A DNA stretch of 6,818 bases from JBAUHN01 sp049680295 (GTDB lineage Bacteria; Pseudomonadota; Alphaproteobacteria; Rhodobacterales; Rhodobacteraceae). A program made the position numbers and the translations under genes. Location of the stretch: positions 1 to 6,818 of the forward strand of contig JBAUHN010000414.1 of the NCBI GenBank assembly GCA_049680295.1, read 5' to 3'. The first letter of the stretch is position 1. Every line of letters starts with the position of its first letter. The notes under the pieces are model-generated. The model saw only the letters and a list, made by a program, of their open reading frames with translations, was not told the origin of the DNA and did no database searches. This document shows positions 1-6,304 of the stretch, piece by piece.

Positions 1-79
1 CTCCAAACCGACGTCATATTGACTTACCTACCACTGCGTCGGAGTGTCTAATTGAGCAGTAAAACGAAGAGAAAATACC
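1..79 (+). promoter_or_regulatory. Leader upstream of the operon; weak promoter candidate
   Basis: This short stretch precedes the first complete gene. A TTGACT box at 19-24 resembles a -35 element and TCTAAT at 47-52 resembles a -10 element, but the 22-base spacing is too long for a standard sigma-70 promoter, so the promoter call is weak. Two reading frames are open from the left edge until TAA at 49-51 and TAA at 60-62. Either could be the tail of an upstream gene, in which case the promoter lies outside the window, but runs this short mean little. The purine-rich GAAGAGA at 66-72, seven bases before the ATG at 80, is a plausible ribosome-binding site. Confidence 0.2.
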
Positions 80-1267
80 ATGAAGAATTCTCTAGCCCTA
101 AACCTAATCGCTGATGTAATGGGCTGGGATGATGTCAAAACGACGCAAGAATACGATTGGCTACGTTTGATGGCCGCCGTCAAGTACGATGGATATGCTG
201 ATTTTGCTGCTGGAGCTGGATTTATTGAAGCGCTCGTAGATTGGTTGCGGCAGTTTCAGGCCGGAGATCGTGAAACGGCATACAGGTTCGTAAAGAAGCG
301 CCTTGTCTTTATTTCAACTGCAGAAATGCAGCGCGTTATTGAAGCATTCATCCCAGAAACTGTGACGCCGTATTTGCGCAAGGCAGTGGCAGAAGAACAT
401 AAGATTGCACCGTTCGAAGTTTGGTCTGATCCGGTCTATTCTGAAGCATTCTATACGCGGTTTAGGCGATGTCTTTTCGTGGGTTTGAGTGACGGAAGCC
501 GCATTGACATCTTGCGCAGGTCGCATTCGGGATTGCTGTCGCAAGAACAAGTCGTTCCGATGATGAACGTAGATCTTGATAAGTGGGAGAGTCTTGGAGA
601 GGATCTGTGTGAAGAGTTGGGCAAAGGTGCAAAGTTCGATGATGTGTACCTTATCGACGACTTTACGGCTTCTGGGACAACATTTATCCGGATTAAGGAT
701 GGCAAGCCGAAAGGCAAACTTCCTAAATTTGAGAAGATAGTTACAGATGCTCGGGAAGCGCTTGGCGAAAAATTCCCTATTGCAGACGGATACAGATTGC
801 ATATTCACCACCATGTATCAACACGTCAGGCACGAAGTGCACTGATTGATAGGGTCAAAAGTGTTGTGCCTATGTTGTCGTCTACCAGTTTCGATGTTGA
901 TGTGGTGATAACTGAAGGGTTGCTGTTGCCAAACGGTTTGCCTTTGGGTGTGTTGGATAATAATCAGTCGCCTGGCGGGTCTGTCGAACTAGAGGCCGTA
1001 GGTCTTCAAGCAACATCTGATGCAGATCGAGAAATAATTGATTTGTGTGAGGTTTACTATGATCGGGGTCTTTTCAAGAAGCTTGAAAAGCATTGCCGTG
1101 AGGCTGGCCTTGTGACCATGTGCTATGGGTACGGAAGTTGTGCTCTGCCATTGGTTTTGGAGCACAACACACCAAACAATGCTGTACCGCTGTTGTGGAG
1201 TGAACTTGGTGACCAAGCCGCTCCGCGCACTCGAGCACTTTTTCGCAGACGCGACAGGCACGGTTAA
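80..1267 (+). CDS. Phosphoribosyltransferase-like protein (PRTase fold, probable conflict-system type)
   Basis: This 395-residue soluble protein shows no signal peptide or membrane segment. Residues 189-201 (VYLIDDFTASGTT) match the type I phosphoribosyltransferase PRPP loop: four hydrophobic residues, the acidic pair D193/D194, then a T-A-S-G-T phosphate-binding turn in place of the usual T-T-G. The preceding part (about 130-170, with LFVGLSDGSRID and RRSHSG) fits the N-terminal strands of the fold. It is nearly twice the length of ordinary salvage PRTases such as Apt or PyrE. It has an all-helical N-terminal extension of about 125 residues and a long C-terminal part ending in a block around HNTPNN (362-367) followed by LPLLW-like residues. 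From family knowledge such long PRTases occur beside ORC/CDC6-like ATPases in bacterial conflict loci; I recall this as the PRTase-CE type but could not check. The base and substrate are unknown. The start at 80 is supported by an in-frame TGA at 53-55 and a purine-rich site at 66-72. The stop lies 4 bases before the next gene. Confidence 0.85.
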   Translation: MKNSLALNLIADVMGWDDVKTTQEYDWLRLMAAVKYDGYADFAAGAGFIEALVDWLRQFQAGDRETAYRFVKKRLVFISTAEMQRVIEAFIPETVTPYLRKAVAEEHKIAPFEVWSDPVYSEAFYTRFRRCLFVGLSDGSRIDILRRSHSGLLSQEQVVPMMNVDLDKWESLGEDLCEELGKGAKFDDVYLIDDFTASGTTFIRIKDGKPKGKLPKFEKIVTDAREALGEKFPIADGYRLHIHHHVSTRQARSALIDRVKSVVPMLSSTSFDVDVVITEGLLLPNGLPLGVLDNNQSPGGSVELEAVGLQATSDADREIIDLCEVYYDRGLFKKLEKHCREAGLVTMCYGYGSCALPLVLEHNTPNNAVPLLWSELGDQAAPRTRALFRRRDRHG

Positions 1268-1271
1268 AAAC

Positions 1272-3197
1272 ATGGCAAATCCATTCCTTCGACGCGCAAC
1301 AGAGTACATTCGGGATCCCGAAGCGTTCTTGTCTGTTGTAAGCCCCGCACCGCTCACAACTTTCCTAGCCAATAGTCCACATAAGGATCAGCTTTTTAGC
1401 TTTCCGATCCGGGTCATCGGTTCACCAGGAACTGGGAAGACAATGTTGGCTACGCTTGCCGAGTTTGGGATGGTCGAGACCATTTTACGAGATTTGGACA
1501 ATGCAACCAACCGGCCGTTAGCTAAAGCTCTGGTAGATGCAGGTTTTGTTGGTAGCGACATGAGGCCAAGAGTTGCTGCCGTGCGAGTACCTATGGAATC
1601 CGAGTACCGAGACTTTTGGGAATTACCTTATGAGCCTCAAATCAAGACTAAACTTGCGTTTTGGCTGCTGCAAGCGCGGGCCATGCTTGGTTTGATCCGA
1701 GGTCTGACCGCCCAGAGTGATCGAAGTATCGAACAAGTTCGCTTTGTACCGCGTGCGACTTATGAGGCGCATCTGGATCAGATTGGTGGACTCTCAGCCG
1801 AAGGCGTACGCAAGCGTGCACTAGCTGTCGAACGAGCAATCTATAGTGTTGGCTCGAGCCTGCGGCCGCCAGAGTTGAAAGACCTACCTCTGGACGCAAC
1901 TTCGCCTTACGCGCCCTTTGATGCCATTGAATCGATTGAAATTGATTGGAATGGCGAATGGATTACCGTGCAGCCACTAGCAATGCTCGACGACATGCAT
2001 GAGCTTCATCATGATCAACTCGATGGTTTGTTTCGAACACTGTCCCATCGAGAGATGCGATTTGGGCGCTGGATGATGATGCGCCTCGACGCCTTAAGCC
2101 CAGGTCGGGTCTTACGCACAAATGTTGATCAGCCGACGCATAACCGAGCGCAAGAGCGTGATTTCGTCGATGTGCCGATGCAGGTTGACGGCGACAAAGG
2201 CATTGCTCGCAAGAAATTCCGCGTGATGGCACAAGAGATAGCGAACAAGTACCTACCAAGAGTTGAGACATTTAGTAACCGAGAAACGCCAAAGTTAACT
2301 CATTTACTACCAAAGACACCACCAAAATTAAGTGCGGCAAAGCTGCGTGATCTCGAAACTCTGATCAATAAAGAACAGGAGCAATTGGATATAGTCGATA
2401 GCAGGCGCGCTGAGATTGAAGGGTTGGTTGCAACGTATCGGGACAAGAAAGGTACCACTGTTGTGGGAGATGACCTTGCCTTAGGAATGTGTAGGGTATT
2501 GATGCATCGTTACGCAAAACGACGCGAATTGGCGACACCTTCGCTATTCGATGACAATCGTGACCCTGAGCCCAAAACGCCGCTGAAAGCGGATACTGCG
2601 ATCGCAAATGGCGCTAGGGTATTCTTGGCGCATGAGTTTGGAAGACCGCTTCACTATGGGGTTGAGGCACTGTGCGATGCGAGCAACGAGAATGCTGAGA
2701 TCTTCCTAAAATACACTGGCAATCTGGTAGCGGAAGTTGAGACGCGCCTAATTCGTCGAAAGAGTTTAGCCCTGCCAGCAGAAAGCCAGCAAAAGTCACT
2801 ACGGGAAACGGCCCAATGGATCATGAAACACTGGGCATTCCCGATGGCGACGCCAGTTCGTGCATTCGTTGATGCTATCTCCGACGTTTGTATTGCTGAA
2901 TCGCTGCGACCCAACGCACCACTTGATGCGGGGGCAAATGCAGTAGCTATCCTTGAAGAGGAGTTTGCCAAAATCCCGGCCGATGATGAGCTACTGAAAG
3001 TGCTCAAACAAGCTGTCGCGCATGGTGCGCTTACGATTGAACGAGACTACAAGCAGGGCGGAGGTGGTAAGACCTGGTGCCTTATTGAATTGACAGGGAC
3101 TGTTTGCTTAGCGGCGGGTCTGACGTTCAATCGAGGTGGGTTTGTTCCGAAGAAACGGAGTTTCTTTGATGATGTTCTGGACGCAAGGGATGCGTGA
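1272..3197 (+). CDS. P-loop ATPase, AAA+ ORC/CDC6-like, with coiled coil and probable winged helix
   Basis: This 641-residue protein carries a clear Walker A motif GSPGTGKT at residues 50-57. The likely Walker B is LAMLDD at 236-241, with D240-D241 where most AAA+ proteins have D-E, followed by MHEL. The helical insert between the two is long (about 180 residues). Residues about 355-390 are rich in K, E, Q, R and L at heptad-like spacing and probably form a coiled coil. The last 80 or so residues contain helices followed by a glycine-rich turn (QGGGGKT) and strands, as in a winged helix. A P-loop near the N-terminus with a C-terminal wing is the layout of ORC/CDC6 initiator-type ATPases, which bind DNA, but this one sits in an accessory operon rather than near a replication origin. 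The subtype is inferred; STAND or other AAA+ relatives remain possible. The start at 1272 lies 4 bases after the preceding stop with only a weak AGG site (1256-1258), which suggests translational coupling. The 3' end overlaps the next gene. Confidence 0.85.
   Translation: MANPFLRRATEYIRDPEAFLSVVSPAPLTTFLANSPHKDQLFSFPIRVIGSPGTGKTMLATLAEFGMVETILRDLDNATNRPLAKALVDAGFVGSDMRPRVAAVRVPMESEYRDFWELPYEPQIKTKLAFWLLQARAMLGLIRGLTAQSDRSIEQVRFVPRATYEAHLDQIGGLSAEGVRKRALAVERAIYSVGSSLRPPELKDLPLDATSPYAPFDAIESIEIDWNGEWITVQPLAMLDDMHELHHDQLDGLFRTLSHREMRFGRWMMMRLDALSPGRVLRTNVDQPTHNRAQERDFVDVPMQVDGDKGIARKKFRVMAQEIANKYLPRVETFSNRETPKLTHLLPKTPPKLSAAKLRDLETLINKEQEQLDIVDSRRAEIEGLVATYRDKKGTTVVGDDLALGMCRVLMHRYAKRRELATPSLFDDNRDPEPKTPLKADTAIANGARVFLAHEFGRPLHYGVEALCDASNENAEIFLKYTGNLVAEVETRLIRRKSLALPAESQQKSLRETAQWIMKHWAFPMATPVRAFVDAISDVCIAESLRPNAPLDAGANAVAILEEEFAKIPADDELLKVLKQAVAHGALTIERDYKQGGGGKTWCLIELTGTVCLAAGLTFNRGGFVPKKRSFFDDVLDARDA
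3157..3160 (+). promoter_or_regulatory. Ribosome-binding site deciding the start of the third gene
   Basis: GGAG lies eight bases before the ATG at 3169, a good Shine-Dalgarno spacing. It sits inside the 3' end of the ATPase gene. It favours the ATG at 3169 over the in-frame GTG at 3136, which has no comparable site at proper spacing (GAGG at 3134-3137 overlaps the GTG itself), and over the ATG at 3190, where AAGGG abuts the start codon. Confidence 0.55.
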
Positions 3198-4344
3198 TCA
3201 TTGGGCTAACTGTATTACGCATCGCAATGAAGACGTGGTCACATTCATTCAGAGCTATTTTGCGAAACCTGACAAGAAGGTTTTGTTGCTGGCTGCCGCT
3301 GGGTTCGATCCTCGTGCCAATGTAATCGCAAAACATCTGGCTGGCGTTCTGGATGAGCGTCTCTCAGCGATTTTCGTCCGTGAGGAGCGGCCCAATCCGA
3401 CGGCGCAATTGGCAGAACGTGCGGATCAAAATGAAGTCTCCTTGCGGGACTTGGTGCCGGAATGCGAGGTGATCAAGATCGAAATTTTTGCAGATGATGG
3501 AGCGCCAGTGGGAGGGCACAGGATCTCGCAAGAGTTAGTAAAGCGCCCGGTTCCGGATGATGTAACGGATGTGGTTTTGGATCTTAGTGCACTGTCTATT
3601 GGCATTGGTTTTCCATCTGCGCGTATGCTTTTAGAGGCATGTGAGGCTCGGATGGATTGCGCATTTCACATAATGATCACTTCTGATCCAGAGTTAGACG
3701 ATCAAATCACCAGCGATCCTTCAGATCGACCAAGCCCTGTAAAGGGTTTTGCGCCAACGATGGGACCAGTTGATATAGATGAAGATCAGGAGGTTGCTCA
3801 GATTTGGATTCCTCAGCTTGCGCAAGGGCGCATGGGGACGCTGATTAAGATTGGCAACTTGCTTGGTGATTTTTATAAGGTTTGCCCGCTACTGCCGTTT
3901 CCTGCACGCAATCCACGCCGGGCCGACAATCTGGTAACTGAGTACCAGACAGCAATCATCGACGAATGGAGTGTAGATGCGCGTGATTTTGTTCACGCCT
4001 CCGAGTGGAATCCGTTGGACTGTTATCGGCGACTAACTCGATTGAAGTTACGATTTGATCGTACGATGAGTGGAACGTACATTCCGCGTATGGTTCTGTC
4101 ACCGATTGGCAGTAAGGTACTGGCAGCCGGCGCTCTGATGGCTGCGATTGATCATGATATGTCAGTTCAATACGTGGAAACTGAGAGTTATTCCATCGAT
4201 GATACGGCGCAGCGCTTAGCCGCAAACGATGCGGGTGAAGGGGAAACAGACCAAGAATTTGTACATGTGATCCTGTCGGGTCCCCTCTATAAGAATTTTA
4301 GACCCACACAAGGGCCGGGCCCCGCGACAGAAGTCGTTTCATGA
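3169..4344 (+). CDS. Unrecognised protein with Rossmann-like features, possible ligand sensor
   Basis: I do not recognise a named family. From the ATG at 3169 the product has 391 residues, with no signal peptide or membrane segment. Residues 38-50 (VLLLAAAGFDPRA) look like a first beta strand and its loop. A second hydrophobic strand, DVVLDLSALSIGIGFP, starts near residue 134, so the N-terminal half resembles an alternating alpha/beta Rossmann-like domain. The second half has conserved-looking blocks: PFPARNPRRAD (243-253), an HASEWNP stretch soon after, and MVLSPIGSKVLAAGALMAA (308-326), ending in a VQYVETESY strand. That last block resembles the glycine-containing strand-loop-helix turns of ligand-binding Rossmannoid folds. 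A sensor or substrate-binding role next to the PRTase and phosphosugar enzymes is inference only; an enzyme is equally possible. It overlaps the upstream ATPase gene by 29 bases and the downstream gene by 4 (ATGA), so translation is probably coupled on both sides. Confidence 0.8.
   Translation: MMFWTQGMRDHWANCITHRNEDVVTFIQSYFAKPDKKVLLLAAAGFDPRANVIAKHLAGVLDERLSAIFVREERPNPTAQLAERADQNEVSLRDLVPECEVIKIEIFADDGAPVGGHRISQELVKRPVPDDVTDVVLDLSALSIGIGFPSARMLLEACEARMDCAFHIMITSDPELDDQITSDPSDRPSPVKGFAPTMGPVDIDEDQEVAQIWIPQLAQGRMGTLIKIGNLLGDFYKVCPLLPFPARNPRRADNLVTEYQTAIIDEWSVDARDFVHASEWNPLDCYRRLTRLKLRFDRTMSGTYIPRMVLSPIGSKVLAAGALMAAIDHDMSVQYVETESYSIDDTAQRLAANDAGEGETDQEFVHVILSGPLYKNFRPTQGPGPATEVVS
4273..4330 (+). 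other. Imperfect inverted repeat upstream of the SIS-HAD start
   Basis: CTGTCG at 4273-4278 is perfectly complementary to CGACAG at 4325-4330. The adjoining GGG and CCCC, and the CCCT and AGGG further in, could extend the pairing with bulges. The 3' arm is very GC-rich (GGGCCGGGCCCC at 4312-4323) compared with its surroundings. The structure lies inside the end of the third gene and finishes ten bases before the ATG at 4341. There is no U-run after it, so it does not look like a terminator. If it forms in RNA it could affect ribosome access to the next gene. Its existence as a functional element is uncertain, because coding constraint alone could explain it. Confidence 0.3.
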
Positions 4345-6299
4345 TGACGCCTAAATTCAGCAGTAAGTTGGGGTCACTTCGGGAGACAATGGAGTTGTTC
4401 CGAGGTTTTGACGCAAATCCGTTGTCGCAAGCTATGGATGAATGTCGCGGCCGTAAGGTGATTGCTGTGGGGTCTGGTGGATCCCATGTTGCAGCGTCTT
4501 ACTTGGCGTGTTGTATGCGAACGCTCGGTCTTGGTTGGGTGAATGTTCAGACCCCAATGGATGTAGTGCTTGAGACATCTGATCTTGAAGATGTCGATAT
4601 TTGGTTGTTCAGTGCAAGTGCTAATAACGCCGACATTGCAGCGACAGCACGCGCTGCGCGTGATCGCGGATGTACGTCGATTGTGTTATGTACCAGTAAC
4701 GCTGATGGTGCCGTCGCAACCTGGGTCAGGAAGAACGGTGGCCAAGTCTACGCAACGCCAGTTGCAGAGCTGAAGGACGGATACTTGGCGACACACTCGT
4801 TGGTGTCAACTTGTGTTGGGCTTCTGTTGGCTGCTGAGATTCTTTCAGATGACCCAGTCCTCGAAGCTGATCGTTTAAGTGAAGTAGAAACTCGGATCGC
4901 ATCATATTTAGATCCTGACGCAAAAATAGCTCTTCAAAAAACGTTCTCTGGTCTTTGGGGAGAGACCACGTTGATCGTAATCGCTGACCCGTTGCTGCGA
5001 CCATTATCCCTGTTGCTCGAAACATCTCTGTGGGAGGCATCGCTGTGTCCTGTACAGGTCACAAACATGCGCAATTTCGCTCATGGACGGCACTCTTGGA
5101 TACATCATCATGGTGACAAAACTGTGATTTTAGGTCTTACGGGCCAAAGCTCAATGCCCTCTTGGCAATCGATCGTGAAGGCCCTGCCATCGACTGATGG
5201 AGTTTTGGATTTTGACTTCGCAGGATGCGGACATAGGGTAAATTTGCTTGCTCTGATAGATGGATTATTTTGGATCGAAGCCATTGGGGCCGTTGTCGGT
5301 ATAGATCCAGGTAAGCCAGGTATCGGCGATTTTGGTCGCGCAATGTACGAAGACAAGTCTTTAAAGGAGATGGCAGATATATTGCCTCCGGCCGTCCGTC
5401 AAAAGAGGATGGCGGCAGCAAGGGCGGGTCGTGCAACGCATGCGCCTGATGAACTTTTTACATCTTTTTCTGCGAAAGTGGGCAAGTTGGCTTCGGCGGA
5501 TATCGGAGCCGTGGTCATGGATTTTGATGGAACCGTAGTCGAAACAAGCGAACGTTTGGATGCACCGTCTCAGGAGATTTTGAACGAATTCGAGCGCTTG
5601 GACAAGCTAGGTCTCGCTATTGGATTTGCGTCCGGCCGTGGTGGTTCTCTAGGGGAACAGCTACGCCGAGACCTCCCGGAAAGTCTGATCTCTAAGATTG
5701 TGGTGGGTTACTTTAATGGGGGTCACCTTTTGTCTGCTGACGTAGACTTGGACATCGATAGGCCTGCCCGCGATCCCGTGATTGAAGAAGTTGCGGCATG
5801 GCTTGCGAGCGAACCGAACTTAATGCGCTCATCAAAACTGAACCCAAAGGAAGTTCAACTGTCGATAGGGTTTCGTGAACTGATCAAACCGACATCGTTC
5901 AATGTACGTATTCTGGAATGCCCTGCGGTGCGTGAGGGCCGGGTGAACATTCTTTCCTCTGGGCATAGCTTTGATATTATTCCCGCAGCATCTAACAAAC
6001 TTTCTGTGGTTGCTGCGCTTGAACAATCTGTTGGACCGGGTCGGGAGGTCTTGTCGATCGGTGACAGTGGTACGCGTCTTGGAAACGACTACAGTTTATT
6101 GACGAGAGAGTTTGGAATCAGTGTCGGAGGCGTTTGCCCGAGCCCAAACGGGTGCTGGTCGCTCTTCGGATCTCGGCTCACGGGCCCTCAGGCACTTCTA
6201 AAGATCCTCCGATCAGTGTTACCATCAAAGTCTGGCGAGATTCGGCTCAACACGTCGTCACTCGAACTCGACTTTACCGATACATACTGGTACGAATAG
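4341..6299 (+). CDS. SIS-domain / HAD phosphatase fusion protein
   Basis: This 652-residue two-part cytosolic protein begins with a sugar isomerase (SIS) fold: strand-loop VIAVGSGGS (GSGGS at 44-48), then a second phosphosugar-binding loop FSASANNADIAATARAARDRG (S91, S93, N95-N96). A second SIS-like half (about 205-340) contains the histidine-rich stretch NFAHGRHSWIHHH (H248, H251, H255-257), giving the tandem layout of GlmS/AgaS-type isomerases. After a linker, the C-terminal part is a HAD hydrolase: motif I DFDGT (nucleophile D394, acid/base D396), motif II S431 in FASGRG, a cap domain with YFNGG and SFDIIP, lysine K553, and motif IV GDSGTRLGND (D575, D583). The cap between motifs II and III marks the Cof/sucrose-phosphatase (C2-cap) group. 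All HAD catalytic residues are present, so an active phosphatase is expected. The SIS part should bind or isomerise a phosphosugar that the HAD part could dephosphorylate; the substrate is unknown. The start overlaps the previous stop as ATGA, and no strong ribosome site is seen, so coupling is likely. Confidence 0.9.
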   Translation: MMTPKFSSKLGSLRETMELFRGFDANPLSQAMDECRGRKVIAVGSGGSHVAASYLACCMRTLGLGWVNVQTPMDVVLETSDLEDVDIWLFSASANNADIAATARAARDRGCTSIVLCTSNADGAVATWVRKNGGQVYATPVAELKDGYLATHSLVSTCVGLLLAAEILSDDPVLEADRLSEVETRIASYLDPDAKIALQKTFSGLWGETTLIVIADPLLRPLSLLLETSLWEASLCPVQVTNMRNFAHGRHSWIHHHGDKTVILGLTGQSSMPSWQSIVKALPSTDGVLDFDFAGCGHRVNLLALIDGLFWIEAIGAVVGIDPGKPGIGDFGRAMYEDKSLKEMADILPPAVRQKRMAAARAGRATHAPDELFTSFSAKVGKLASADIGAVVMDFDGTVVETSERLDAPSQEILNEFERLDKLGLAIGFASGRGGSLGEQLRRDLPESLISKIVVGYFNGGHLLSADVDLDIDRPARDPVIEEVAAWLASEPNLMRSSKLNPKEVQLSIGFRELIKPTSFNVRILECPAVREGRVNILSSGHSFDIIPAASNKLSVVAALEQSVGPGREVLSIGDSGTRLGNDYSLLTREFGISVGGVCPSPNGCWSLFGSRLTGPQALLKILRSVLPSKSGEIRLNTSSLELDFTDTYWYE

Positions 6300-6304
6300 T
6301 GAAC

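Noticed and set aside
314..814. Minus-strand open frame of 166 codons opposite the PRTase gene
   Set aside because: It is antisense to a gene with a recognisable motif, shows no domain features and has a Cys/Arg/His-rich composition typical of a shadow frame.
1125..1271. In-frame upstream extension of the ATPase gene, starting at 1125
   Set aside because: It would overlap the PRTase coding region by about 143 bases. The extension reads as low-complexity out-of-frame translation (Cys/Trp/His-rich) of the conserved PRTase C-terminus, and the ATG at 1272 sits naturally 4 bases after the PRTase stop.
989..1372. Minus-strand open frame spanning the PRTase-ATPase junction
   Set aside because: It overlaps two well-supported genes and shows no recognisable motif; the overlapping + strand genes explain the region.
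2654..3007. Minus-strand open frame of 117 codons, serine/alanine-rich at its start
   Set aside because: The Ser-rich run is the complement of acidic and helix-forming codons in the ATPase gene; there is no independent support.
4273..4330. Intrinsic terminator between the third and fourth genes
   Set aside because: The inverted repeat is imperfect with a large loop, lacks a following T-run, and lies within overlapping coding genes that appear co-translated.
4570..4773. Small + strand open frame of 67 codons inside the SIS domain
   Set aside because: It lies wholly within the strongly supported SIS-HAD gene in another frame, with no ribosome site or motif.
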